Source: an uncultured Christensenella sp.
Lineage (GTDB): Bacteria; Bacillota; Clostridia; Christensenellales; UBA1750
Assembly (NCBI GenBank): GCA_905193155.1
Contig: CAJJNQ010000024.1
Span: 1 to 36,782 of the forward strand
Direction: 5' to 3'
Length of the DNA: 36,782 nucleotides
In this document: one piece after another, positions 9,293-17,377 of the stretch
Layout: each line of letters begins with the position of its first letter
How positions within the stretch are numbered: position 1 is the stretch's first letter
Position numbers and translations under genes: made by a program
The notes under the pieces: generated by a model
Told to the model about the DNA's origin: nothing
The model's database searches: none
The model's input: only the letters and a program-made list of their open reading frames with translations

Positions 9293-10057
9293 TCAGCCGC
9301 GCAGTTCGAAGCGCATTGCGCCGGAAAGAAGTATGGCAAGGATCTCGTTGCCATTGTCGGTGGGGTGCAGACCGTCGTAGGTCAAAAAGTGGGCTTCGGG
9401 CGGATAGGGATACGGATCGCTTACCGGATCAAACGGCAGACCGACATATTCCGGCCACGGCAGGTCGCGGATGCCTTCGGGTGTGCGCACGCGCTTGAAG
9501 TGCACCGCGTTTTCCGGCGTGACGCCGCAGAGCTTGTGCAGATCCAGCGCCGGGATTTTATGACGCGCGCAGGTGACGTAAATCGCCTCCGCCACATCGG
9601 AGAGCTTCTGCCCGTGCTCCGGCGCATAGCTGCCGGGCGCGTTGTTGAAAGGGTCAAAGAGATAGACAAAATCCGTCCGCTCGATGGGGTTCATCACCAG
9701 CAGCTTTGCTTCCGGCGACAGCGCGCGGATGCGGCCGATCAGGTGGGAAAGATTGCCCAGAATCGTGCCGGGGCGCGCGGCGGAAAAATCCTCTTCCGTG
9801 CCGAGCGGAATGCCGCTGTGCCAGTCGTTCGTGCCGAGCAGGATGGTGTAAAAATCCGCCGGAACGAGCGGCGCGGTCAGCCAGTCCCGCGTGGTCGAGC
9901 CGTTGATGCCGATGTTGGTCAGCTCCGCGTCCAGCCCGTGCGCGCGCAGGCTGTCCAGCGTCCGGGAAAGATAGCCTTTTGTCACATAATGATTCGTCTC
10001 GTCCGGATGGTCGTTGAGGTAGGTAAAGGAATCGCCGATGGCGCACCAGCGGATCAT
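9293..10057 (-). CDS. SGNH/GDSL-family hydrolase (esterase/lipase type)
   Basis: 254 residues, with an AAAGGAGG site 7 bases before the ATG. The SGNH blocks are visible: block I GDSF (residues 8-11, nucleophile S10), block II with the oxyanion glycine (G50/G53 in NIGINGST), block III GTND (75-78, N77), and block V DGLHP (228-232, catalytic D228 and H231). There is no signal peptide, so it acts in the cytosol, probably removing acyl or acetyl esters from sugars or lipids; the natural substrate cannot be read from the sequence. It is a single-gene unit bounded by a bidirectional terminator and its own extended -10 promoter. Confidence 0.88.
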   Translation of the reverse strand: MIRWCAIGDSFTYLNDHPDETNHYVTKGYLSRTLDSLRAHGLDAELTNIGINGSTTRDWLTAPLVPADFYTILLGTNDWHSGIPLGTEEDFSAARPGTILGNLSHLIGRIRALSPEAKLLVMNPIERTDFVYLFDPFNNAPGSYAPEHGQKLSDVAEAIYVTCARHKIPALDLHKLCGVTPENAVHFKRVRTPEGIRDLPWPEYVGLPFDPVSDPYPYPPEAHFLTYDGLHPTDNGNEILAILLSGAMRFELRG

Positions 10058-10090
10058 GAGGAAGCCTCCTTTTTTTCACCTGATGTTGGT

Positions 10091-10099
10091 ATTATAGCA
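10091..10099 (-). promoter_or_regulatory. Extended -10 promoter of the GDSL gene
   Basis: On the minus strand this reads TGCTATAAT, an extended -10 (TG-N-TATAAT), about 34 bases before the start codon. The -35 region is AT-rich but weak (TTTATT at 17-bp spacing). The surrounding 10080-10270 stretch is markedly AT-rich and otherwise shows no gene. Confidence 0.6.
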
Positions 10100-10279
10100 T
10101 ACAATAAAGAAAAAATAAAAATTGTTTTAATATGTTGAATTATATGACATAATATGATTAAATAAAAGTGAGGAGAAAAACCGAATAGAGATGCATCACG
10201 ATCGGAACCTGTTGGGCAAGAACGACCGACTTGCTGCACAAAGGCTCAATCGACCGACTTCATAGAGAGGAGTATATCT

Positions 10280-10651
10280 ATGAAAAAGAAGATGGTTCTT
10301 CTGGTTGTCTGTGCTGTGCTTATCATGCTACAACCGTTATCGGCGGTAGCAAGCTCCTATGGGGAAGAGACGGTTGCACCGCAGGATGCAATCTATTGCC
10401 ATTACTGTGGATCTATCTCGGCATATGAAGTTTGTTTGGGAGATGCAGTTGTGGCAGAGACGGATACTCACTCGTATAGTGGTGGTACATGTACGATTTC
10501 TCGCTATGATTGCCTGGCGGGAATCTATTGTATGGCTTGCACCAGAACTTATCGCTACAGTTGGCGGCATCCTTGCTATATACTGCACAGAGGATGTGGA
10601 GTAGCAAAGCATACGATGTGCTACATTGCAAACGGGCCGTTTAATCCATAA
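10280..10651 (+). CDS. Small secreted cysteine-rich protein
   Basis: 123 residues with a clear signal peptide (MKKK, hydrophobic 5-20, likely cut after A24 or S25). The ~98-residue mature part has ten Cys (40, 43, 52, 71, 78, 84, 87, 99, 106, 114), including two CxxC pairs (CHYC, CMAC). These could bind a metal or form disulfides. GAGAGGAG precedes the ATG by 8-9 bases. No family recognised. Base composition and codon use are lower in GC than in the flanking regions, shared with the lipoprotein gene downstream, which suggests a recently acquired pair. Confidence 0.65.
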   Translation: MKKKMVLLVVCAVLIMLQPLSAVASSYGEETVAPQDAIYCHYCGSISAYEVCLGDAVVAETDTHSYSGGTCTISRYDCLAGIYCMACTRTYRYSWRHPCYILHRGCGVAKHTMCYIANGPFNP

Positions 10652-10670
10652 ATCTGTCTGCTTAGCATGA

Positions 10671-10707
10671 ATGGGGCACGTTAAAACATATTTTTCGCGT
10701 GCCCCAT
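10671..10707 (+). terminator. Inverted repeat between the Cys-rich and lipoprotein genes
   Basis: Perfect 10-bp arms (10671-10680 and 10698-10707, GGGGCACG core) enclose a 17-nt loop with its own T-run. No T-tract follows the stem, so it is a weak terminator at best; it sits about 11 bases before the next ribosome binding site and could instead modulate that gene. Confidence 0.4.
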
Positions 10708-10728
10708 CTTGAAGAAAGGAGGGTACCC

Positions 10729-11778
10729 GTGAAACAAAACCACACGAAGATATTTACAGGAGGAATGTTGCTATTTCTGACTCTTATACTCCTTGGTTGT
10801 GCGAAACAGAATGTACCAACAGCATGTTTCTATGCGCAAGGGTATTTGAAGGATGAATGTGTAGCAGAAGTGGATGGAGTAAGATACGCCTTTTTGCCCA
10901 GAGAGGGAGAACAAGCGCGTTTGTATTTGTACGAACTGGATGAAAATGGCGGCAAAAAACGCATAGTTTGTAATCGAAAGGATTGTCTGCATGAGAAACA
11001 AAGCACATTGATTGATCCATGTTACGCATATTCTGTCTGCACACAGGGACTGACAACTGATGGGAAAGCACTTTATGCGCAGAGTAAAAACGGTGATATC
11101 GGTGTTATGCGTTTTGATATATATGGCGGTGAACCGAAGAATGTACTGCGGCAAGACGGTCAGATTACCTGCTTCCTAGTGAATGATGGGATGATTTATT
11201 GGGCGTTGCGAACTAAGAGCGATCAACATGTTCTCTATCGGCGAAATATTGAAAAAGCAGAAGCTCAAGCTGAATGCGTGTTGCCTGAGGAAGATGGAGG
11301 GTATTATGCAGAAATCCGAGAGCAGAATGGGACGCTTTATCTGACAGAAGGAAAGACAGCGGAAGATCGGATGCGTTTGCTTTGCATTGGCGCAGACAAA
11401 AAGTCGGAAATGATCTTGGAAAACATGTGTGCACATACTTTTGTGTTTATGAAAAATGGATTCGCAGTGGCAAAAGTTGATGAAGGAGGAAATAAATTAG
11501 TGGTTTTGTTGAATGAAGAAGGACAAACAGTTGCGGAAATGTCACTAGGGCAGAATCCCTGTATGATGCTGAGCTGTGGGGAAAAAATCTATGTAGACAG
11601 CGGATTTGGACTATCTGAAGAAACACGTATGCTGTATGCCCTGAATGAAGATGGTAAGGAATTAGGTAAAATCGCGGTTCCGGACGATTACGGCTATATG
11701 CTAGGTGCGGATCATGATGGTGTATATTATTGGGAAACAGCAGAACAATTGAAATTAGTGAGAATTGAACCTAAATGA
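10729..11778 (+). CDS. Lipoprotein with probable beta-propeller repeats (DUF5050-like)
   Basis: 349 residues. I start at GTG 10729, seven bases after AAAGGAGG; an ATG 30 bases upstream lacks a ribosome binding site. The N-terminus is a lipoprotein signal with the lipobox Cys at residue 24 (LLGC). The mature part begins with a Cys-containing segment (CNRKDCLH) seen in many clostridial surface lipoproteins, then repeated beta-type units of the form xGxLYLT, GMIYW and GVYYW, consistent with a propeller like DUF5050 proteins. It should be anchored on the outer face of the membrane; ligand unknown. Its stop overlaps the following start by four bases (ATGA). Codon use is AT-richer than the GC-rich gene downstream. 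Confidence 0.7.
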   Translation: MKQNHTKIFTGGMLLFLTLILLGCAKQNVPTACFYAQGYLKDECVAEVDGVRYAFLPREGEQARLYLYELDENGGKKRIVCNRKDCLHEKQSTLIDPCYAYSVCTQGLTTDGKALYAQSKNGDIGVMRFDIYGGEPKNVLRQDGQITCFLVNDGMIYWALRTKSDQHVLYRRNIEKAEAQAECVLPEEDGGYYAEIREQNGTLYLTEGKTAEDRMRLLCIGADKKSEMILENMCAHTFVFMKNGFAVAKVDEGGNKLVVLLNEEGQTVAEMSLGQNPCMMLSCGEKIYVDSGFGLSEETRMLYALNEDGKELGKIAVPDDYGYMLGADHDGVYYWETAEQLKLVRIEPK

Positions 11779-12536
11779 AAGTGGGATGGATGATGAAAAA
11801 AAGTAGGATAATGAGAATCGTTGGACTGGTGCTGTTGATTCTGCCGATTGTCTGCCATTTCACGTTCCGTTCCCTGCTGGTGATGCGTGCGCCGGGAGCG
11901 CTGCTGCCCTATCTGCTGGCGCACTACCTGCTGATGGGCGCGGGGCTTGCGCTGCTGGGCGTGGCGGAACAGAAGCGTCCCGCGGTGGAATACGGCGTGG
12001 CGGCGGGCGGCGCGATTCTGTTCTATCTCATCGTCGGGCTGATCCAGCCGGTGCAAAGCGCGCAGGCGTATGCGCCCTCGCCCGTGGGCGGGATGCTGAT
12101 CGGGCTGTGCACGGTGCAGTGTGCGCTTCAGATCAAGCGCGGCAGGGTTCGCAGCGACAGGCCGCTGACCGGCGCGCTGCCACTGCTAGGCATGATGCTG
12201 CTGGCGGGCCTGAGCAGCGTGCTCATCAAGGGCATGGCGCAGAACGGCAAGAATTTTACGATCCTTGTGCAGGTGACGAACTGGCTGCCCTGTCTGTTCC
12301 TGCTGCCTTTTTTGAAGCGGGGCGAAAAATGGGGTTGGGCGCTGGCCGTGCTGGGGCTGCCGCTGGCGGTCTTTCTGGTGATTGCGTCGCAGCCGGGGAT
12401 CAACCAGGTGCTCTACGCCGGAGGGCATAATCCCTTGCAGGTGCTCCACAGCCATTTGGCCGCGAACACCGAGCTGTTGGCCGCGCTGGGAATCGGCGGA
12501 ATTTACCTTCTGCTGCCCGAAAGCAGAAAGACGTAA
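11775..12536 (+). CDS. Polytopic membrane protein of unknown function
   Basis: 253 residues with about seven or eight hydrophobic segments (for example GLVLLILPIVCHF, LLAHYLLMGAGLALL, AILFYLIVGLI, LLGMMLLAGL, ALAVLGLPLAVFLVIA). ATG 11775 overlaps the lipoprotein stop; ATG 11787 and ATG 11790 are alternative starts. GC content rises sharply within the first ~30 codons compared with the upstream gene, so the junction may mark an insertion edge. No family motif recognised. The overlap implies co-transcription with the lipoprotein, so the pair may form one membrane complex; that is inference. Confidence 0.65.
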   Translation: MKVGWMMKKSRIMRIVGLVLLILPIVCHFTFRSLLVMRAPGALLPYLLAHYLLMGAGLALLGVAEQKRPAVEYGVAAGGAILFYLIVGLIQPVQSAQAYAPSPVGGMLIGLCTVQCALQIKRGRVRSDRPLTGALPLLGMMLLAGLSSVLIKGMAQNGKNFTILVQVTNWLPCLFLLPFLKRGEKWGWALAVLGLPLAVFLVIASQPGINQVLYAGGHNPLQVLHSHLAANTELLAALGIGGIYLLLPESRKT

Positions 12537-12550
12537 AAAACAATAAGATG

Positions 12551-12590
12551 ACGCGCTTTGCAGGGTTTTGCGCTGCAAAGCGCGTTTTTT
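12551..12590 (+). terminator. Intrinsic terminator after the membrane protein gene
   Basis: A 13-bp perfect stem (12551-12563 with 12573-12585), 9-nt loop, followed by TTTTT. It ends the 10280-12536 transcription unit. Confidence 0.9.
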
Positions 12591-12612
12591 GTATACTTTA
12601 ACAGAGTAAAGC

Positions 12613-12642
12613 TTGACATTGTGCAGATAAATGCGCTATTAT
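12613..12642 (+). promoter_or_regulatory. Sigma-70-type promoter of the isomerase/acyl-CoA synthetase fusion gene
   Basis: TTGACA (12613-12618), 18-bp spacer, TATTAT (12637-12642), followed by a ~75-base leader to the start codon. Confidence 0.75.
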
Positions 12643-12723
12643 CCTTGATTACCAGCCGACTGATGCGCTTTAGGCAGGCGCGGTCGCTGATTCCGCAAAC
12701 AAAATTGGCAGGAGGTTGTTCCA

Positions 12724-15255
12724 ATGAAATTCGCATTTTCCACCGTTGGCTGTCCGGACTATCAATGGTCGGACGTTTATTCCATGGCGAAGGATCTCGG
12801 TTATGACGGCATCGAGGTGCGCGGTCTGGGCCGTGAGTTTTCCACCTTCAACATGCAGCCCTTCTCGGAGGGCGAAGTCGGCCTTACGGTCAAGAAGCTT
12901 GCGGAATTGCGACTATCCATCCCCTGCCTATCCAGCGGCTGCGTGCTGAAGTTCGCCGATAAAAGAGAGGAGAACCTCGCGCAGCTGAAGGACTATATTC
13001 ATCTGGCGCAGAAGCTGAACTGCCCCTATGTCCGCGTGATGGGGGATTACGGCGCGGCGCCAGACGGCGACGTGGACGACGAGGTTGTTGCCTCGCAGCT
13101 GCGCGAGCTGATCCCGCTGGCGGAGGAATGCGGCGTGACGCTGCTGCTGGAAACCAACGGCGCGTATGCCGACACCGCGCGCCTGCGCGATTTGCTCACC
13201 GATCTTGCGTCCGATAACGTGGCAGCGCTTTGGGATATGCATCACCCTTACCGCTTTATGCATGAATCTCCGGAGCAGACGCTGCAAAATCTCGGCACCT
13301 ATATCAAACACGTCCACATCAAAGACTCCGTCATCCAGGACGGCCGCCTCGTCTATCGGCTGATGGGCGACGGTGATCTGCCCATTGCGGACATGATGAT
13401 GGCGCTGCGCTCCATCAATTACGAAGGCTATGTCTCGCTTGAATGGGTGCGTTACTGGAATCGCGATATGTACGACGCGGGCGTGGTTTTCCCGCAGTAC
13501 ATTCACTACATGGAAGCCTTCATGGATAAGCCCGTGGTGGACCGCAAGCTCTACACCGCGCACACCGGCAAGGGGCAGTATGTCTGGCCCCACAACAAGC
13601 TGATCGACCTGACCTTTCCGCAGGTGCTCGACCGCATGGTGCAGGAGTTCCCCGATCAGATTTGCTTTGACTATTCCGAACTGGATTATAAGCGAACCTA
13701 TTCTCAGTTCCGCGACGATGTGGATACCTTCGCCCGCGCGCTGATTGCCATGGGCGTCAAGCGCGGGGATCATGTGGCCATCTGGGCGACCAACGTGCCG
13801 CAGTGGTACATCACCTTCTGGGCGACCACCAAGATCGGCGCGGTGCTGGTCACGGTCAACACCGCCTACAAGATCCACGAGGCGGAATATCTGCTCCGTC
13901 AGAGCGACACCCACACGCTGGTGATGATCGACGGATACAAGGATTCCGACTATGTGGGCATCATCAAGGAGCTGTGCCCGGAGCTTGCGGGGCACGATCC
14001 AAAGCGCCCGCTGCACACCCGCCGACTGCCGTTTTTGCGCAACGTCATCACCTGCGAAAGCGCGCAGGAGGGCTGCTATTCCTGGGATTCGGCGCTGGAG
14101 CGCGCCGAGGAAGTGCCGGTTCAGGAAGTGCAGCTGCGCGCGATGAGCATTGATAAGCACGACGTCTGCAATATGCAGTATACCTCCGGCACCACGGGCT
14201 TCCCCAAGGGCGTGATGCTGACGCACTACAACGTGGTCAACAACGGCAAGGCCATCGGCGACTGTATGGATCTTTCCACCGCCGATCGCATGATGATCCA
14301 GGTGCCCATGTTCCACTGCTTCGGCATGGTGCTGGCGATGACCGCCTCCATGACCCACGGCACGATGATGAGCCCGATCACGGCATTCTCGCCTCGTAAG
14401 GGCCTCAAGTGCATCAACGAAAAGCAGATCACGGCTTTCCACGGCGTGCCCACGATGTTCATCGCCATGCTGGAGCATCCGGACTTTGCCAACACCGATT
14501 TTTCACATATGCGCACCGGCATCATGGCGGGCAGCCCCTGCCCGATTAAGGTCATGCAGGACGTGGTGACCAAGATGCACATGAGCGAAATCTGCATCAC
14601 CTACGGCCAGACCGAGGCGTCCCCCGCCACCACGATGTCCAAGATCACCGACCCGCTGGAGGTGCGCGTCAACACCGTCGGCGGCGCGATCTTCGGCGTG
14701 GAATGCAAGATCGTCGATCCGGAAACCGGAGAGGAACTGCCCGATAACACGGACGGCGAGTTCGTCGCCAGAGGCTACAACATCATGAAGGGCTATTATA
14801 AAATGCCCACCGCCACCGCCGCCGCCATCGACGAGGAGGGCTGGCTGCACTCCGGCGATCTGGCCCGCCGCGATGAAAACGGCCGCTTTAAGATCACCGG
14901 CCGCATCAAGGATATGATCATCCGCGGGGGAGAGAATATCTATCCCAAGGAGATTGAGGAGTTCATCTATACCCATCCCAAGGTCCGCGACGTGCAGGTC
15001 ATCGGCGTGCCGTCCAAGGCCTACGGCGAGGAGATCATGGCCTGCGTCATCCTCAAGGAGGGCGAGAGCATGACCGAGCAGGAGGTCAAGGACTACGTCC
15101 TGTCGCACATGGCCAAGCACAAGGTGCCGCGCTATGTCGAATTCGTGACCGAGTTCCCGATGAACGCCGCGGGAAAGATCCTCAAGTACAAAATGCGTGA
15201 GGCTGCAGTGGAGAAACTCTCCCTTCAGGCCGACAGCGCCATTGAAACCGCTTAA
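12724..15255 (+). CDS. Fusion: TIM-barrel sugar-phosphate isomerase-like domain + acyl-CoA synthetase
   Basis: 843 residues in one uninterrupted frame; AGGAGG lies 8 bases before the ATG. Residues 1-265 form an AP-endonuclease-2/xylose-isomerase-like barrel with the usual metal ligands apparently intact (E143, D171 with H173/H174, H196/H198, E240). Residues ~290-843 form a complete adenylate-forming enzyme: P-loop YTSGTTGFPKG (486-496), YGQTE, HSGDLA, the GRIKDMIIRGGENIYP hinge region, and catalytic K818 (NAAGKIL). The second half is typical of fatty- or aromatic-acid CoA ligases; the first half resembles IolE/IolI-type isomerases. Its N-terminal domain closely matches the protein at 30265-31080 in the rhamnose region. 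The fusion suggests activation of an acid derived from, or attached to, a sugar-like substrate; the reaction is unknown. Confidence 0.9.
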   Translation: MKFAFSTVGCPDYQWSDVYSMAKDLGYDGIEVRGLGREFSTFNMQPFSEGEVGLTVKKLAELRLSIPCLSSGCVLKFADKREENLAQLKDYIHLAQKLNCPYVRVMGDYGAAPDGDVDDEVVASQLRELIPLAEECGVTLLLETNGAYADTARLRDLLTDLASDNVAALWDMHHPYRFMHESPEQTLQNLGTYIKHVHIKDSVIQDGRLVYRLMGDGDLPIADMMMALRSINYEGYVSLEWVRYWNRDMYDAGVVFPQYIHYMEAFMDKPVVDRKLYTAHTGKGQYVWPHNKLIDLTFPQVLDRMVQEFPDQICFDYSELDYKRTYSQFRDDVDTFARALIAMGVKRGDHVAIWATNVPQWYITFWATTKIGAVLVTVNTAYKIHEAEYLLRQSDTHTLVMIDGYKDSDYVGIIKELCPELAGHDPKRPLHTRRLPFLRNVITCESAQEGCYSWDSALERAEEVPVQEVQLRAMSIDKHDVCNMQYTSGTTGFPKGVMLTHYNVVNNGKAIGDCMDLSTADRMMIQVPMFHCFGMVLAMTASMTHGTMMSPITAFSPRKGLKCINEKQITAFHGVPTMFIAMLEHPDFANTDFSHMRTGIMAGSPCPIKVMQDVVTKMHMSEICITYGQTEASPATTMSKITDPLEVRVNTVGGAIFGVECKIVDPETGEELPDNTDGEFVARGYNIMKGYYKMPTATAAAIDEEGWLHSGDLARRDENGRFKITGRIKDMIIRGGENIYPKEIEEFIYTHPKVRDVQVIGVPSKAYGEEIMACVILKEGESMTEQEVKDYVLSHMAKHKVPRYVEFVTEFPMNAAGKILKYKMREAAVEKLSLQADSAIETA

Positions 15256-15278
15256 TTTCGGCGTATGCGCCGCCTAAC

Positions 15279-15311
15279 GGACAGAGTGCTTGACAAAAGC
15301 TCGCTCTGTCC
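15279..15311 (+). repeat. Inverted repeat flanking the leuA -35 box
   Basis: Perfect 8-bp arms, GGACAGAG (15279-15286) and CTCTGTCC (15304-15311), bracket the TTGACA of the leuA promoter. It could be an operator, or the end of the upstream transcript; no T-tract follows, so a terminator is less likely. Confidence 0.5.
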
Positions 15312-15318
15312 GTATAAT
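15290..15318 (+). promoter_or_regulatory. Consensus sigma-70 promoter of the leuA T-box transcript
   Basis: TTGACA (15290-15295), 17-bp spacer, TATAAT (15313-15318): a full match to the housekeeping consensus. Transcription should start near 15325 and run through the T-box leader. Confidence 0.92.
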
Positions 15319-15324
15319 TTGGAG

Positions 15325-15622
15325 TACAGAAATGCTTCGACAGGGCATAAGCGCCGGTTTTTTATCCGTTTTCAGAGAGCTGCCGGTTTGGTGCAAGGCG
15401 GCAGCGGAATACTGGGCGCGCTCCCCCTTGAGCAGACTGCTGAGCCGCCTTGCGAGCGTTCAGGCAGATCCGGTTTCCCGCCGTTACACGGGCAGCGCAT
15501 TCGCAGAATTTGCCGATGCACAATGAGTTGGGCGCAGGTCTTTGCGCCAATGAGAGTGGTACCGCGGAATGACTTTACAGTCCCCGTCTCTTGCCGATGG
15601 CAGGAGTGCGGGGACTTTTTTG
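15325..15622 (+). promoter_or_regulatory. T-box riboswitch (leucine) upstream of leuA
   Basis: The leader shows the T-box parts in order. The stem I apical motif GGTGCAA lies near 15390. The specifier region ends in TTGAGCA (15428-15434). The conserved box GAGAGTGGTACCGCGG is at 15553-15567, with the tRNA-NCCA-pairing TGGT at 15557-15560. A terminator stem (15579-15616) is followed by TTTTT. Placing the specifier four bases before TTGAGCA, as in the Bacillus subtilis glyQS leader, gives CTC (15421-15423), a leucine codon, which fits leuA. Uncharged tRNA-Leu(GAG) should favour the antiterminator and turn on leuA when leucine is scarce. Confidence 0.93.
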
Positions 15623-15652
15623 ATGCGGCTTTTCGGGAAGGAGAGGAACAGG

Positions 15653-17320
15653 ATGAAAAACGTGAGCAAATACGGTGTGCAGTATTTTGCACCGAAAAAT
15701 CCGCCCATGCGATGGGCGAAGCGCGACCATGTCGAAAAAGCGCCCGTCTGGTGCTCGGTGGACCTGCGCGACGGCAATCAGGCGCTGGTGGTGCCGATGA
15801 GTTTGGACGAGAAAATCGAGTTCTTTGAGGCGCTGGTCAAGGTGGGCTTCAAGGAGATCGAGGTCGGCTTTCCTGCTGCGTCGGAGACGGAATATCAGTT
15901 CCTGCGCACACTGATCGAGCGCGATTTGATCCCGGATGACGTGACCGTGCAGGTGCTCACCCAGTCCCGCGAGCACATTGTGCGCAAGACCTATGAAGCG
16001 CTGCGCGGCGTCAAGCACGCCATTGTCCACCTCTATAACCCGACCTCCTTCGCCCAGCGGCAGCAGGTGTTCCGCAAAACGAAGGAAGAGGTGATTGAAA
16101 TCGCGGTCACGGGCGCGCAGCAGTGCTTAAAGCTTCGCGGCGAGATGATGGCGGACAGCGACATCCGCTTTGAATACAGCCCGGAATCCTTCACCGGAAC
16201 GGAGATGGATTTCGCCGCCGAGATCTGCAACGAAGTGCTCAAAATCTGGGAGCCTTCGGCGGAAAATCCTGTCATCATCAACCTGCCGGTCACGGTCTCG
16301 CTGTCCATGCCGCACGTCTACGCCAACCAGATCGAGTATATGTGCGATCACCTCTACAAGCGGGAGCACGTCGTGGTGTCGCTGCACCCGCACAACGACC
16401 GAGGTTGTGCCATTGCCGATACCGAAATGGGGCTGCTGGCGGGCGCAGACCGCGTCGAGGGCACGCTGTTCGGCAACGGTGAGCGCACGGGCAACGCGGA
16501 TTTGCTGACGCTGGCGATCAATCTCTACGCGCAGGGCGTGGATCCGCAGCTGGACTTTTCCGATGTGCCGGAGCTGGTGCGCATCTATGAACACGTCACG
16601 GGGATGCACGTCTACGAGCGCCAGCCCTACGCGGGGCAGCTGGTGTTCGCGGCGTTCTCCGGCGGGCATCAGGACGCGATCACCAAGGGCATGAAGTGGC
16701 GCGAGGAAACCCACCCCGACCGCTGGACGGTGCCCTATCTCGCCATCGACCCCACAGACATCGGCCGCAAATACGAAAGCGACGTCATCCGCGTCAACAG
16801 CCAGTCGGGCAAGGGCGGCATCAGCTATGTGCTGGAGAGCCGCTATGGCTACGACCTGCCCGCGGCCATGCGCGAGGACTTCGGCTACACGGTCAAGCGC
16901 GTTTCCGACCGCCAGCACCGCGAGATGCAGGCAGACGATATTCTGGCGATCTTCATGGAAAACTACGTCAACTTCTTTGAGCCGCTGGACGTGGTGGAAG
17001 CGCACTTCAAGCAGGAGGGCGGCATCGTGGCCACCATCACGGTGTTCAACGGCGGGCGCGAGGAGCACGTCTTTACCGCCCGCGGCAACGGCCGTCTGGA
17101 TGCGGTGTCCAATGCGCTGAAGCAGAATCTCGGTTTGGATTATTCCATCATCAAGTATCAGGAGCATGCCATCGAGCAAGGTTCTGCCTCCAAGGCCATT
17201 GCGTATGTCGGCATCCGCACGCCGGGCGGGCTGATCTCCTGGGGCGCAGGCACGCACGACGACATCATGGCCGCCTCGGTCAACGCCCTGGTCTCCGCCA
17301 TCAACCGCATCGGCAAATAG
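15653..17320 (+). CDS. leuA: 2-isopropylmalate synthase
   Basis: 555 residues. I start at ATG 15653, 8-9 bases after AAGGAGAGG and downstream of the T-box terminator; the frame is open further upstream but that lies inside the leader. It condenses acetyl-CoA with 2-oxoisovalerate, the first step of leucine synthesis. Visible features: active-site segment DLRDGNQAL (37-45), metal-binding HPHND (245-249), glycine motif FGNGERTGN, and a C-terminal domain from ~430 onward resembling the leucine-sensing LeuA dimer domain. The length and YFAPKNPPMRW start fit the longer LeuA type found in fungi, actinobacteria and some Firmicutes. No other leu genes adjoin it, so leuA is a single T-box-controlled unit. 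Confidence 0.95.
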   Translation: MKNVSKYGVQYFAPKNPPMRWAKRDHVEKAPVWCSVDLRDGNQALVVPMSLDEKIEFFEALVKVGFKEIEVGFPAASETEYQFLRTLIERDLIPDDVTVQVLTQSREHIVRKTYEALRGVKHAIVHLYNPTSFAQRQQVFRKTKEEVIEIAVTGAQQCLKLRGEMMADSDIRFEYSPESFTGTEMDFAAEICNEVLKIWEPSAENPVIINLPVTVSLSMPHVYANQIEYMCDHLYKREHVVVSLHPHNDRGCAIADTEMGLLAGADRVEGTLFGNGERTGNADLLTLAINLYAQGVDPQLDFSDVPELVRIYEHVTGMHVYERQPYAGQLVFAAFSGGHQDAITKGMKWREETHPDRWTVPYLAIDPTDIGRKYESDVIRVNSQSGKGGISYVLESRYGYDLPAAMREDFGYTVKRVSDRQHREMQADDILAIFMENYVNFFEPLDVVEAHFKQEGGIVATITVFNGGREEHVFTARGNGRLDAVSNALKQNLGLDYSIIKYQEHAIEQGSASKAIAYVGIRTPGGLISWGAGTHDDIMAASVNALVSAINRIGK

Positions 17321-17338
17321 ACGGATTGTACAGAGAAA

Positions 17339-17371
17339 ACACGCCGCGATGCAGATTGCATCGCGGCGTGT
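17339..17371. terminator. Terminator between convergent leuA and hydF
   Basis: A perfect 15-bp stem (17339-17353 with 17357-17371) and 3-nt loop. On the minus strand it is followed by a TTTTC run, so it best serves hydF; it may also stop leuA transcripts. Confidence 0.85.
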
Positions 17372-17377
17372 GGAATT

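Noticed and set aside
12928..14478. 516-codon minus-strand frame opposite the fusion gene
   Set aside because: Same shadow effect; His/Val-rich product without motifs, no start signals.
12724..15255. Fusion gene as two genes joined by sequencing error
   Set aside because: The frame is continuous, no internal ribosome binding site or start precedes the synthetase part, and a ~25-residue linker joins the domains. Assembly error cannot be fully excluded from sequence alone.
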